Notes: generated by a model not told the origin, from the letters alone. A stretch of 64,000 nt of DNA from Laburnicola sp. R22_1 (GCA_014281115.1 JACONQ010000003.1:2480001-2544000), one strand, 5' to 3'. Shown: positions 47,163 to 59,312, counted from the first letter of the stretch. Program-made: numbers and translations.

Positions 47163-50100
47163 ATGTCTCTATCAACACTTAGGGATCCCACAGTGATCCT
47201 GACTAATTACTCGAACTACACACTATAGCTAAGGCAAATTAATACCTAAGCCTAGTTGTTGAAAGCATAGGATCTTATTAACCCATCCCTTAATAATAAA
47301 CTAATAGCAGAACTGGTTATGCCAGTCGCACCGAATATTGGTGCCTATTAACCAGCTCCCGCTTTCGTTAACGGAAACACCAACAACGCCCGTCCATCGC
47401 TACCGTCGCACCTATCGCCGGCTAGCGAAAAGGCGTACAAAATCGATACCGATTTCTATAAGAATCAACTCGAAATCTACAAGCTCCTAGATCGAAAGTA
47501 CAAACAGGAGAAGGAGAACCTAGATAAGCTAGTTATTCTCATTTAAACCACCACCTCGGCACATTTACAGTCCAATTGCTGCACCTTAGGTAAATTAATC
47601 AGACAATAGATCAAGAACCTTATAAAAACAGTTAAGGTTAACTAACACAATAAACAAAGAAGAGCAAGAATTAGGTACTAAGACGCTCTTAAACTAATAA
47701 GATTAGTCAGTTTATAGTACACCTGGCTCGCTAAGTACAATTATGCAGCTATAGAAGCTAAGTACAATTATGTGTTAGAGCTTTGGGAGCTAGACTTAGT
47801 TAAACAAGATTTCATGAAAGCGGTCACTAATATCGCATCCTAATAGGTTACGACCTTCCTGCAACACAGAAGTAAGGACGAGACCGTTAATAGAAAAGAG
47901 ATAGTGAAACTCTTCTAAGAACAAATAGTAATGCAGCACCTAATTAAGGGTAAACAAAGGGGCGCCTTTGCTGTTGCAGGACTATCTCTCGCTAACAGTG
48001 GTGTAACCACCTAGGCCGCAGCTAGGGACGCCCAACCTGTGGATAAAGCAGCATTACCCAAGCGAGGCAGATCACGCGCCAATAAAGCTGGCCCTAAAGC
48101 CAAATCTAAGCAGTCCGTACGAGTCACTAACGATGAGCCAACAGTAGTTAGAGGCCAAGAGGGATTAAACCCTAAGTGCCCTGCTTGTAAACAACGCCAT
48201 AGTCTGAAAGACTGCTTTTACGCATTCCCTAACAAACAACCTAAATAGTTTAAACTAAAGCCTGCTATAAAGGCGGTTATAACATACAGGTTGGAGAATA
48301 ACCCTATGCTTATAGAGCGTATAAGATCTGTAAAGCGTCAAAAGTTATAGACACTAAAGATTAAACAATTAAAGACCCCTACTCTAACTTAAATTACTAA
48401 GATTACTAACAATAAATAACTAGATAGTAGACAGATTACTGTCCTCTTAGCGAGCTTTAATGCTATCGCAGCCTCCTACCACTTAGACCTAAACACATAC
48501 CTACTACGTGACTCTGCAATCCTTAATTCTAGCACAACCTACTACATCTTTAATAACATTAATCGCTTCGTCTTATAGCGACTACCGTCGCCAGGAGACT
48601 TCGTATGGGTAGGATTATCACAAGCATAGATAAGGGGATATAGGAGTGTCCATCTTCACGTTAAGAGTAAGGAGGGAAATTGCTCAATAAGGTTAGACAA
48701 CGTTACCTACTGTCCTGGTCTACTTTGCAACCTAGTGTCCTTCCAATTACTCTAAAGGCAAGGCCTCTAGTAGGACACTAAGTTAGACCTAACAATAATT
48801 AGGAGACGAGACAATACGATCCTGGCCGAACTCCAAGAAATCTACAATTAATGGGTACTAGAGTTCATACTAACATCAAAATTAACTTGTACCACGATCA
48901 ATAGTACGTACGCTACACACAAATTTACCTCGCGCACCGCACGACGAGCGCAGAAGGTGAACGCTATCACATGGCACAAACGACTAGGCCACCCAGGCCC
49001 TCAGGCACTGGAGCACACAGTGAATTATAGTGAAGGGGTACGTATCAAAGGGTTAACTATGGTCCAATGCGACGCTTGCGGCAGATCAAAGCTCAGGCGA
49101 CAAATCAGACGTCAGGCTAGACAAATCAATAATGGCCTAGGAGAGAGAGTCGCTATAGACTTTTACAACTTCGAAGACAAGAGCTTAACCAGCGAAAAGA
49201 GTATAATGCTTATCTCCAATCGTTTCTCAGGCATAGCTTGGGACTTCTACTTTAAAGACAATCAACCAGCACGAACAATTATCAAGCCAGCACGAACAAT
49301 TATCAAAATGTTAAAATCCAATGTACTATTTATGAAAGTACAGTTCAAGGTAACTATAAAAGTTATCAAATCCAACAATGAGATTTTCTTAGTTAAATAA
49401 GACGTTCACAGGTGGTGTGTCAATAAAGGGGTTGTTATTAAGCCTTTAGCACCCAATACCCAAGCTCAAAATAGAGGGGCTGAACGCTCAGGGGGTGTAA
49501 TTAAGGAAAAGAGCCGTGCAATGCGACTTGACGCCAACCTCCCCTAGACACTATGGCCAGAGATCACACAAGCGGCCGTATACCTATATAATTGAACGCC
49601 AAACTACGCCAATTAATGGCAATCACCACACAAAGTATTTTTTACAACAGTTGCCTACCAAAACAGCATCGTCACCTAACTAAAGAAACCAAACTAGGCT
49701 TACCTTAGAGCCTACAGCTGTAAAGCTTTTGCCTTAACTAACAATACAAAACGCGGCAAGAGCAAGCTCTAAAGGCTCAACCCAAAGGCATAGGTTAGTT
49801 ACCTAGTGGGCTATCAATTAACAAACATCTAGAGAGTATAGATACCTCCACTTAACAAAGTTATCAGCACACGCGACGTTATCTTTAACAAAAATCAAGT
49901 GTTCTTAGGTAAACAAGAAGACCTATTAGACAACCTTATGCACAGCACTACTAAAGAGATTGCTGCATGGACCTAAATAGTGGAGCTACCGCCCTCACCA
50001 CTAGAATATAAAAATACAGAGTCTTTCTATAAGGATAAGTTGATTATTGACTCTTACGAGGAGGACAAGGGTGCTCCAGGGTACTATTAAGGGAGGAAGA

Positions 50101-51977
50101 TCAATTACACCTACCCAACACCACTAGAGACACCTCCGCCTGTCGCACTGCTTGCCTAATTAATAGTGAGTTTCGAACAGGACCAAATTAAAAAATTACC
50201 TATAGGAACACCACAGCCAGATCAACGCGCTGTGCTATAGGCAGCCGCCTTCCTTGCAGGTACACTCGCAGGAAGTAGAGGCAAATACAAGAGGAAGCCA
50301 CTTAACAAAGCTCAATTTAATCGCATGCTCGCAGCAGGCAAGAAACCCTATTAAAGTTAACTGCTAGAACCTCTATTATGCAGAACCTAGATAGATAATC
50401 ATCTGTTATTTAAAATATAGAAGGATGCCGAGTGATCCTATCTACAAAGTCACAAAGAAATGAGGTCTTGGAGCGAGGTGCCCGCAGCCTTAGTGCGATC
50501 ACGCGGTTACTAGATTCTCAACTGTATGTGGGTATATACCTACAAACTTAATAAATATTATAGATTATAGAAGTGCAAGGCAAGGCTGGTAGTGCGCGGA
50601 GATTAACAACGCCATCTTACTACACAGGATACCTATGCCGCAACACTTGCAGGTAGATTATTTTGCCTGCTTATGTTAACAGCAGCTTAGTTTAACCTAG
50701 AGCTAAGCTAGTACAACGTTACTAACGCCTTTGTCCACGCGAACCTGGATAGAGAAATCTACATGCGGATGCCCTAAGGTTATACCCAAAGAGGCACCAT
50801 CCTACAGTTGCACAAGGCACTATATAGCTTACGCATCTCACTACTACTATAGCAGAGAGAATTCACTAGTGCGCTTAAGGATCTCGGTTTTACCGCAGTC
50901 CCGCACGAACCTTGCTGTATAATTAAAGACAGCATTATTATCTTCTTCTATGTAGACGACCTTATCGTCGCATACTCAAAAGATTAAAAGCACGCTGCCA
51001 ATGCAGTAATGAAAAAGATAGGTATAAAGTTCACCCTAACTAGTGGTAACGATCTATAGTGGTTCCTAGGCATTGAAGTTGTTAGAGACCGTGCCAACAG
51101 GCAACTCTAGTTATCACAGAGGTCCTACGTGGACAAGATTAGTTGTCTAATCAACCAACGCGACCTTAAACACAATACCCTAATGTTAGCAGTTGAACTA
51201 TTACCTTAAGAAGGACTCGCCACAATGGCAAAGATCAATTAGTACTAGTGGAAGGTGGGATCAATCCTCTACGCTGCAGTAACCACGCGCCCAGACATAG
51301 CTTTTGCAAGCTCCCAATTATCGCGCTTCCTTTCAAACCCCAGCGACGACCATCACAACGCCGCCGACCGCGTACTGCTATACCTATCATCCACCCAATC
51401 ACTAGGGCTACAATTTAGAGGAGCAGACACTTACAAGGTTGCGAGCAACGCGTTGTTTGCAGACAACACCCTTAATAGAAAGAGCTTACAGGGGTACATT
51501 ATTAAATTGTTTAGTGGCCTTATCGCCTAGAAGGCAAACAAACAAGACACCGTCACTACTTCGACAGCTAAAGCTAAGTTGCTAGCACTTTCACAAGTTG
51601 CAAAAAAGGCACTGTTTACAGCTTAATTAATCGATAAACTTAAGATTAAACTGTCGCTATCAACAATTACCATCAATTGCGACAACTAACAAACTATTCA
51701 ACTTGTTACTAAGGAAATCGCCAAATTGCAAACTAAGCTCAGGCATGTTAACATGCACAATTATTGGCTTCGACAAGAAGTAGTACGTGGAGCTATCAAA
51801 GTCCAGTACTAGCAATTAGAAGAAATGGCAGCAGATAGTCTTACAAAAGCTCTGCCAGCCGCCACATGGACTAAGTTCTTGAATTAACTAGGACTTGAAG
51901 ACGTTAGGGGAAGGATTACCAACCAAGAGGCCGACCTCGACAAGTTAGAAGACAGGATAGAAGCTTTTAAACTATGA
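47163..51977 (+). pseudogene. Copia gag-pol (decayed)
   Basis: Begins MSLSTLRDPTVILTNYSNYTL before the first stop (TAG where a Trp codon is likely). Recognisable remnants are a CCHC-like knuckle (CPACKQRHSLKDC, about 48,177-48,215), a GAG-pre-integrase zinc region (TWHKRLGHPG, CDACGRSK, 48,957-49,100), integrase start (RVAIDFYNF), reverse transcriptase (NAFVHANLDREIY, about 50,725; FFYVDDLIVAYSKD, about 50,945) and RNase H (GSILYAAVTTRPDIAFA, 51,255 onwards; TKALPAATW near the end). Dozens of TAA/TAG codons lie at probable Gln or Trp positions, with few indels, matching RIP rather than random decay. It cannot encode an active element. Confidence 0.88.
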
Positions 51978-52042
51978 GCAATAGTACAACTGCGCAAGAG
52001 ATAGTTCAGCTTGGCCCTCTGAGGATCCAAGCTGAGGGGGTG

Positions 52043-52360
52043 TGTCAGATATCAGGTCACTAGAAATCACTGTGATTTTACTGTGAAATCTAGTAGTCAC
52101 GTGCGTCCGATCACATGGTCTCCTTATGACGACAGTTGGTGTAACTTACAGTGATTTCACTATAAGATCACTGTGAAATACACAAAGGAGACTGGCGTAC
52201 TACTGTTACACTACTCCGCACTATTACTAGTGCGTCTTAGCGCTAGATAGATATTGCGTACGATAGCTGAGCTTCTCCGACAGAGATCACTCGACAATCA
52301 ATTCATCATCAAATCCATCACTTTCATCTCATCTCATCAAAGATATTTACGTATCTGACA
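52043..52360 (+). repeat. 3' LTR of the copia element
   Basis: 318 bp, same length as the 5' LTR. It carries more of the T/A states at CpA/TpG sites in its first third (cactag, tttac, tctag, ctataag). Confidence 0.92.
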
Positions 52361-52541
52361 CCTATATATAGTTTTAGTTCTCTAGGATTTAAACTTTAAA
52401 GAAGAGACTAATAGTAAGATATAAACTATTCCTTTATATAATTTTAAGGAAATTATTATTTAAGCTGCTACCCCTTTTTAAAGTAAAAGTTAATAGATAT
52501 AGAGGGTTTATGCCTAGCTTCTTTATAGATTTTTAGTCTCC

Positions 52542-53912
52542 AGTGGAATGGATGAGTTTAGCCAAAGAGACGAACCGAAACGCATATCGAGGGCTCGGTA
52601 TACTTTCCATACATGCATGGTCTTCCTCTGCAACCATTTCAGAAATAAATTTTGGGAACCATAACGGCTGCATGCGTTACAGCCAACAAAGTCTCTGAAC
52701 TTAGTTCCATGTGAATGGTCAAGCGCGCAGGACTTCGACACGGTCATCGTGTGCTGCATCATATGTTTCTTTCTTTTTAGGAGGCTGGGCGCAAGTTCAA
52801 ATCATAGGGAAGTGCTCTCGCTTTTTTAGGTGCTGGATATGGGGCTTGGAATTGAAAGGTGAGGAAGAGCTTGTGGTTTTATAGATTCGTACTGACCGAA
52901 GTAGGTAAAAAGCACTTGGACTGCAGGTAAACCCTCCATCAGAGTTTCTAAAGTTTTTCAGGTCACTGGTAATAATTCAATAGTGATAAGCGAAGGGTGC
53001 AGCTAAACCACATTGCTGGTTCCAGACATGGAATTGCTTTCCGTGATATTCTTCTCTGAAAACGCTTGGCTTGAGGCCAGAACATATGCGTCTCCACCAC
53101 GCTTTTTGATCATAAGCTCTTGGATTTTGTGTAGTATAGTAAAGAAGGAAGAGTGGCTGGCTTTTATAGATCAACAATAACCAAAGTGGGCAGGTTGAGG
53201 ATAACTAGGTATCATTTGAGGTGACGAAGTTTATGAACCATCGCCTGAGTGGATGTCGCATGTGGTGTCCATAACGATGTTTCCCATGTGCAAAGGTTTG
53301 GCTGATTTGAATTCCTGCTCTGTAGAAAGGAATTGATCGGAAGCTAGTCTATGTCCGCATAGAACCAATTCATGTCGGTTTTCATTAGGAAAAGCCAGAG
53401 CAACATCGGTCTTTCCGTCGTATGTTTTGGTCAGGCCAACTGGATAATAGTACACGCCTCTAGTTGGTTCTGAAAAAAAAAAATCCTGAGAGCATACCTA
53501 CGCAGCTTCTCACGCAGCAAGCACATGGGTATGTGATTCTGAGATTTTGAGAATAGCATAAAATCTTTTAATTCCTTGTTTTCCAACCCGGAGCTACATT
53601 AAATGATCCAATTCACCTTTTAGTGAGCACATGCGGGATTGAGTACCAGAAACGTGAAGAGCAAACAGGGCCTTATGGAGATTTATATACTTGAGCAGCA
53701 CGTTTCCAAGTCCAGGAGTTTGTCTGAAGATACCATAATCGGACACGACCATACTAGCACATTCTGGCCCGGGGCAGATGTGATCACGTGACTTTTGGAT
53801 GGTCGGGCCCGCAACCCTCCAGGCACATCTGTGCAGATACAAGTATGAGGCACTCTCCCTGTCTCAATTTGATGAACAATTATATACATGCAGTCAAGTA
53901 GAAAATAGTCCT
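52542..53912. other. 1.4-kb region right of the transposon block, no intact gene
   Basis: Minus-strand ORFs of 60-80 codons at 52523-52762, 52977-53177, 53231-53455 and 53594-53842 have no recognisable domain. The phrases tttatagattcgtactgaccgaag (near 52,878) and tttatagatcaacaataaccaaag (near 53,163) are similar and roughly 285 bp apart, hinting at an old internal duplication. It may be the remains of a gene, but I cannot say which. Confidence 0.35.
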
Positions 53913-55895
53913 TCATTCAAAATCCAATAAGTTGTCGAAGAAAGCGATATCGGCACCCTGATCAACTGTGAACCATGGCGCACTCTGCTGCACATATTGA
54001 GCAACTATATCCCCATTGACAGGAATTACTTCATCAAAAATCTCCTCTGAGGCCGGCGACACGTTGTGCGGCTCAAGAGGAAGTAGCGGATCGTAACCGG
54101 AGAGGAGGCGTTCGACACTGATCTTTCCACAATGCGGGATAGAAATACTAAGAGTGTTCCCGCAGTCGCTCAATTTGCCACTGTACTCGAGAGACTCTTC
54201 TATACCTCCAGCAGCGAAAACAGTGCTGAAGCTAGCGCGGCTTTTCGCGCTGTCCTCGAAAGCAAGTAGAGGTTGAAGTATATTGACGATCTTTGATGCG
54301 ATGGCGTCCTCATTAGAGTGTGCCGTTTTCTCCATGTGTGTAAGCGTTCTTTCTATCAGACCGCGGTCTGGGAGGCGCTGATGCACGAGATAATCGAAGA
54401 CTTTGCCGCTGATAGTGTCGTCGAGGGGCATTTGTTGCCGGCGACTGGCGACTATATGAGCGAGGCATAACACAGTGCTGGCGATTAGGACGATGAAGTC
54501 GACGCCGCGACAGTAGAAAGCAATCGGACGCCAATTCCGAAATGCAACAAATCTTGTCAGTATGTCCCGGCTCGCGCTGACAGCCGTCATCTTGCTATAT
54601 GCATATTGATGCTCATCGGAGGGATGCAGTAGGTAGGGTAGGTGCAGTTGCGTTAGGAGAAAGTAGTATGTGAATTGGAGCATGAGGCATTCCGTTTCCG
54701 TTGAAGCGTCATTGCTGCTTCTTGAGAGGTTGGGAACCAGCCACCACTGTGGTGGCATGCAAGCTGAGGTGCATCGTAGGAGTCGGTCGATTTCTTGCGT
54801 TACTGTGAGGTCCTGCATATTGGTTTCATTGCGTTCGAGAATATGGCCACCCGCGACGCATAGCATTCTCTCCATCTTCTGTTCGGGAGTATAAAGTTCC
54901 AGCACATCCTGACCCATGAAGTCACTTTCAGGTGCGACTTGGGGCAGGCCCAGCATCAACGAGAGGTAGCGATCCGTTTCAACGAGGTGAAACCAAACGT
55001 TCTTCGCGTCAATTCGGGCCAGGGTTTCCGACTCAAGGGTCACTAGTAATGAGTGGGCCTGTCGATGTAAGCCCATTATTTGAGCTATTGTCATGGCTCG
55101 GCGCAGTGAAAGGAGCGCACGACGTAAGTGTCCGGCGTTGTTGTGATACATGCTTTCGAGCATGAGGCACTCTATGCCTTCAATGCACTGGACAAGTTCA
55201 TCATTGCTCGTGACAAAGGCGACGGCTGTCTCCAGCAACCGAGATGCGATTTCGCTGTGATTCAAGCTTGCGCTTGCTATACCCCTTAGTGAATGAGGCG
55301 ATAGTTGCTGTATGAAAAGGCCTAATAAAAGGAATCTTCGAGCGAAAACGACAGGGTGTGATCCTAATGGAGGTAGTCGCAGTATGTCCCGCGGCGATAG
55401 GGCATCAGGACACGTAGATCCAGAGTATGGCGTGTAGAATGGGCCACGAAGAAACTTGCCATATTGCACCGGTATATTTAAGAACTTTTCCAGATCATAC
55501 TCGTTAGGCCAAGCCGCAACAAGTGGGAAAGTTGTGTCGTAGTAGCGTCCTGTCACTGGATTGGTGGGTTTAGATGAAGGATTTTGTCGGCCTCTGCGAA
55601 TCGACTCGTCCTGACTCGAGCTGCTTTGAACAGATTGATCATTCGAAGACCTCATTCGACCGCCAATTCCCGTTTTGCCGCGTGTTGCCGGCATCTCATT
55701 ATGAAATTGCTGGCTGAGACACCTGGTTTGACGGCTTTTGCACCCTACGCAAGCGCGTTCTCTGGGCGAAGAGAAGATACATCTCGTTTTGCGTCTTTTG
55801 CACTCCCAGCAACTCTGAGTGCCCTTGCGGACCTTTCGTTCTCGGAGTATAGGTGAAGTGCCGGCGATCCGTTCCGTTTCGCCGTCGCAGCTCAT
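53913..55895 (-). CDS. Zn2Cys6 transcription factor with fungal middle homology region
   Basis: A 660-residue intronless ORF. The binuclear zinc cluster is complete: Cys29-X2-Cys32-X6-Cys39-X9-Cys49-X2-Cys52-X6-Cys59, with the usual basic KRRKTRC. A Ser/Gln-rich linker follows, then a long helical fungal-specific regulatory domain (SLRRAMTIAQIMGLHRQ, FHLVETDRYLSLMLGLPQ) and an acidic C-terminal end (DQGADIAFFDNLLDFE) that could be an activation segment. Proteins of this kind bind CGG half-sites as dimers. The gene is divergent from an NmrA-like gene, and the shared promoter holds three CCGCGG sites, so local cluster regulation including autoregulation is a reasonable inference. It is the one clearly intact regulator beside decayed cluster genes. 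Confidence 0.9.
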   Translation of the reverse strand: MSCDGETERIAGTSPILRERKVRKGTQSCWECKRRKTRCIFSSPRERACVGCKSRQTRCLSQQFHNEMPATRGKTGIGGRMRSSNDQSVQSSSSQDESIRRGRQNPSSKPTNPVTGRYYDTTFPLVAAWPNEYDLEKFLNIPVQYGKFLRGPFYTPYSGSTCPDALSPRDILRLPPLGSHPVVFARRFLLLGLFIQQLSPHSLRGIASASLNHSEIASRLLETAVAFVTSNDELVQCIEGIECLMLESMYHNNAGHLRRALLSLRRAMTIAQIMGLHRQAHSLLVTLESETLARIDAKNVWFHLVETDRYLSLMLGLPQVAPESDFMGQDVLELYTPEQKMERMLCVAGGHILERNETNMQDLTVTQEIDRLLRCTSACMPPQWWLVPNLSRSSNDASTETECLMLQFTYYFLLTQLHLPYLLHPSDEHQYAYSKMTAVSASRDILTRFVAFRNWRPIAFYCRGVDFIVLIASTVLCLAHIVASRRQQMPLDDTISGKVFDYLVHQRLPDRGLIERTLTHMEKTAHSNEDAIASKIVNILQPLLAFEDSAKSRASFSTVFAAGGIEESLEYSGKLSDCGNTLSISIPHCGKISVERLLSGYDPLLPLEPHNVSPASEEIFDEVIPVNGDIVAQYVQQSAPWFTVDQGADIAFFDNLLDFE

Positions 55896-56225
55896 CGCAT
55901 TGCTGCATTCCTAATACATACTAGATTCTTCAGCGAGGACTCAAAGACAATACCTCGAGGTGAGAGAGTTGTGCGTCGTAGAATGGTTCAGCCGCGGAGG
56001 TTGGTTTTCTTCCACCGCGGCGGACGAACGTCGATCTGAAGCTAAACCCAATTAGGATGCACCAAGTCTACTCGATCCTGCTTTTTCGCCGCGGTGGAAA
56101 TAAACTTGGGCGTATATCTAGAACAATGACATTTAAGAAGAGCCTAAAAATCCGAGACCTGGCTCGTCAATTTGGCTTCGCATATCACTGACCTCCTTGG
56201 AACAGCCAGCGACCAACATCCTGCA
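55896..56225. promoter_or_regulatory. Divergent promoter with three CCGCGG sites, two in a 12-bp inverted repeat
   Basis: CCGCGG occurs at 55992-55997, 56015-56020 and 56089-56094. The second and third lie in tccaccgcggcg (56011-56022) and its exact complement cgccgcggtgga (56087-56098), with 64 bp between the arms. CGG/CCG half-sites are what Zn2Cys6 dimers bind. Confidence 0.65.
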
Positions 56226-57436
56226 ATGGTGACGATCGCAATCGCTGGTGGCACTGGACGTACGTCAACAATTTACATGCTGATATACACAAGCTGATCC
56301 TGAAAAGAGGTTGCGAGAGAGGTAATCGACGCACTGCTCGCAGCAAAGAAGCACCGCATTATTGTCTTGACAAGAAAAGTGGGGAGCATCATCCTTGAAG
56401 TCGCAGACGATAACTAACAGGGCTACTTAGGGCTCTACCAATGATCTTGGTCCGGAGATTGCGCAATGTGCTGTGGATTACCATGATGTGAACGACTTGG
56501 TGGCCGTCCTGCGTGGGGTACATACCGTCATGTCCTTCATTCAGATCCTCTCGGATGTGGACCAGAAATCGCAGAAGAATCTCATCGATGCAGCCATTAC
56601 CGCTGCAGTAAAACGCTTTGTGCCAAGCGAATATGGAAGGTACGTAGCGATCAATCTCCCAGAACAAACGAAAGATTGACATTTGTTCAGCGCAAGGACT
56701 ACGAGCATGCCGTGGTACGAAGGCAAGCAGAAAGTCAGAGACTATCTAAAGAAAGTGAATGAGAACGGCGAAGTATGCTTACACCTGTTTAACATCCCAC
56801 CCCAATTGACTCGGTCTTCTCAGGTCCTCGAATGTTGCCTATTCCAACCAGGTCTGTTCCTAAACTACCTGGCATTCCCATACAAGACTGCAAAACATTT
56901 GAGTCCGCTCGGAACAGTCTTTGATTTTCAAAACCGGCGCGCCATTATTGTCGATGGCCATGAAGATGCCGTCATGACATTGACAACTGTGGCGGACTTT
57001 GCCGCTATGGTAGCTCGCGCAGTTGACCACCAAGGTCACTGGCCTGAAGTAGGGGGAATCCAGGGAGATAAGGTTACTGTCTCGCAAATTGTCGAGATTG
57101 GTGAGAAAGTTCGTGGTTCGTGCGTCCATCTTTCATGCGACTAAGATGCTGTTTGTTGACGATGCAATCCTAGGTCAGCCGTTCACCGTCGAGAAAGTCA
57201 AGATCGAAGACCTCGAAGAAGGAAATTTAGAAACATCTTGGAGCTTGGCAGCGTCTCATAAAGCTGTATCTGCAGAGGAAGCAGCTGGAATGCTGAAACA
57301 GGTCACTATTGGTATGCTGCTGAGTACCGCCAAGGGTGCGTGGGAGGGATCAGAAGAACTCAATCAGTTGTTCTCTGACTATCGGTTCTCTTCGGCTCAA
57401 GATTTCGTCGTTAAGGTATGGGATGGGAAGGTGTGA
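56226..57436 (+). CDS. NmrA-like / isoflavone-reductase-like NAD(P)-binding protein
   Basis: Six exons (56226-56259, 56308-56378, 56431-56639, 56691-56772, 56824-57115, 57174-57436) encode 316 residues, normal for this family. It is an atypical SDR with the N-terminal cofactor loop IAIAGGTGQVAREV, VDYHDVNDLVAVLRGVHTV (the DYDD..L...L.G.D.V pattern), RFVPSEYG (the family's catalytic-Lys region is changed; after EYG comes SARTTSMPWYEGKQKVRDYLK) and a C-terminal substrate-binding lobe with FQPGLFLNYLAFP. Members reduce aromatic or lactone substrates or act as redox sensors; the substrate here is unknown. Some intron boundaries (fifth donor gttcgt) are less certain. All exons are free of stops, unlike the next two genes of the apparent cluster. 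Confidence 0.82.
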
Positions 57437-58180
57437 TATTACGCTTCTTCGATCGAGCAGTGTTCAGCTCCGGCGATTCAGCTCATCTTAGAGCTATCTT
57501 AATGACGGTGAATAGACGGAGAAGATGCTTAATCCAGTAAAAGCTGTTTTTAGACGGAGAAACTATGTCAGCTATGCTTATATCAATTTCAACAAGTGGT
57601 TTGTGCGTCCTCTATCATGGACGTGTAAGGCGTATCAGTTGTGACGAACTGTCTAACCGTCATCCGGAACGAGCACTTCATCCTCAAGAGGCTATGTACC
57701 CCTCCTCGTGACAGTTTCTACTTTGTCTGGATGACGCCGAGTAGTCATCCTGAGATGGCCGACTCGTTGTTGTAAGTATCTGACCTCATCAAACGTTTTC
57801 CTTTCAGCTCGGTGAGAGCTTGGCGTCATGGCGCAGCTGAAGGCATACCCCACTAACCCATCCTAGTGCAATGGACAATACTATATTCGGAAATGGAATT
57901 AAAGTGTCTTCCTTGAGATGTTGTAATGGTTCGTCTTTGGTACATAAAAGACTAGAGTTACACGCTCTGTTTGATCGGACATCAAAGCAAATTGCATGGG
58001 AGTCATTCACTGCATTTCTTCTAACAATTTCTCCACATATTCTTTTGTTAAGTCTCACTTTTATTCATTTTTCCCAATACCCAGATGTCTGAACGAAACG
58101 GAAATGCGAATAGTACCGCGAACAGGAACAAAAACAGCACGTTTACGCTTACTCACAACCAGCCAACACAATCCGAGCCA
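57437..58180. other. Intergenic, no gene supported
   Basis: About 740 bp of moderately AT-rich DNA. The phrase agacggagaa occurs twice (about 57,513 and 57,553). ORFs at 57804-58092 on both strands have no motif. An older 5' exon of the ADH pseudogene may lie in the last part, but none could be recognised. Confidence 0.35.
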
Positions 58181-58181
58181 T

Positions 58182-59312
58182 AGTATAAGAGGGAGAGATA
58201 TATAACGTTTCCGTCAAGTCCATTCCAAAGCCTAAAATGATCCAGAACGAAGATGCCATTATCCGTGTCACTAGCGCCTCCATTTGTGGTTCAGACCTAC
58301 ACACTTATCGCGGCTTCCTTAGTAGCACTAACCCACCATAGGTTATAGGTCACGAGGCAATTGGTATCGTAACAGAAATTAGAAGTGCTACAACGGCGGT
58401 GAAGATTGGTGACCAGGTAATCATACCAGATAGGGTCGAAGATGGTCATTTCGACTTGGAGCCCAAGTCTCTCATTAACTATCCATTTTTTGGTAACAGA
58501 CCGGACTTTGGAAACTTGGGAGGTTGTCAAGGTAAGTATTACATGCAATATTGCGAGCCCATTAAACCTGTACTGATAATAAGTAGCCAAGTATGTCCGT
58601 GTCCCACAGGCAGATTCCACCTTGATTCCCATTCCGCACTACCCCTTCGGCGAATTCGATTATCTATTCATCTCCGACATTTGGAGTACCGCATGGGCTT
58701 GCCTGAGCTTCTCAGGCTTCCAATCAGGCGATTCCGTCGCAGTCTTTGGCGCTGGCCCTGTCGGTCTTCTCTGCGCCTACTCTGCACTACTGCGTGGCGC
58801 GAGTACAGTTTACCTTGTCGATCACAACCAAAGCCGGGAGCCATTCTTATCAACTTTACCCTTGGAAATGCCGCCGCGCAGATTCTCGCGCTCGAACCCA
58901 ACGGTGTGGACCGTAGCTGCGACTGCTGCGGGCAAGAAGCCTTGAACAGTGATCTGAAACACAGCAAAATGCCATATTGAACGATATGGTGCGTGTAACT
59001 GGTCCAAATGGCGGAATGGGAATCATCGGTATATATATTGCCCTGGATAAAGCGCCCGGTCGTCCCCGTGCGAATGAGTGGGATGCGATGCTAGACTTCC
59101 CTATGGTAGAATTGTGGGGCAAGGGCTTGAGGATGAAGACTGGAGCCGTGAATCCTCTCACTGTGGCAGCAAAATTAGTGGACCTGGTTAAGAGTGGTAG
59201 AGGGAAGCCGGGTTTCATTGTTAGCAGTGTGGTGGGGATTGAAGATGCCGAAGACGCATATAGGCGCTCCAATGAGGGGAAAGAGACAAAGGTCGTCATT
59301 CGCTTTCCTTAG
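58182..59312 (+). pseudogene. Zinc-dependent alcohol dehydrogenase (formaldehyde-dehydrogenase-like), broken
   Basis: Pieces of an MDR-family dehydrogenase lie in order on one strand but in different frames: VKSIPKPK and ASICGSDLHTYRG (catalytic-zinc Cys) with TAG just before VIGHEAIGIVTEI; a probable intron near 58,531-58,590; PHYPFGEFDYLFISDIWSTAW; GAGPVGLLCAYSALLRGA (NAD loop); then after a frameshift NFTLGNAAAQILALEPNGVD; then after another frameshift VRVTGPNGGMGIIGIY to the C-terminus VVIRFP. The TAG sits where related enzymes often have Trp (TGG to TAG, the minus-strand version of a CpA change). The structural zinc cysteines are not visible in the usual form. The N-terminus is missing or in an unrecognised exon. 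Confidence 0.75.

Larger units (their letters stand above)
46809..52360 (+). mobile_element. Ty1/copia LTR retrotransposon, full length, decayed
   Basis: 5552 bp between 5-bp target duplications cctat (46804-46808 and 52361-52365). LTRs are 318 bp each, begin tgtcaga and end tctgaca. A purine-rich tract (aagctgaggggg) lies directly before the 3' LTR. Domain order (capsid zinc knuckle, integrase, reverse transcriptase, RNase H) is that of the copia superfamily. It is inserted in unit 2 of the 743-bp repeat. Confidence 0.92.
42304..52541 (+). repeat. AT-rich 743-bp repeat, unit 2, split by three transposons
   Basis: Pieces at 42304-42570, about 46508-46808 and 52366-52541 together rebuild a second copy of the 743-bp unit. 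The first gap holds the two pogo elements plus about 18 bp of palindromic DNA; the second gap holds the copia element. Comparison with unit 1 shows where each insertion took place. Confidence 0.75.
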
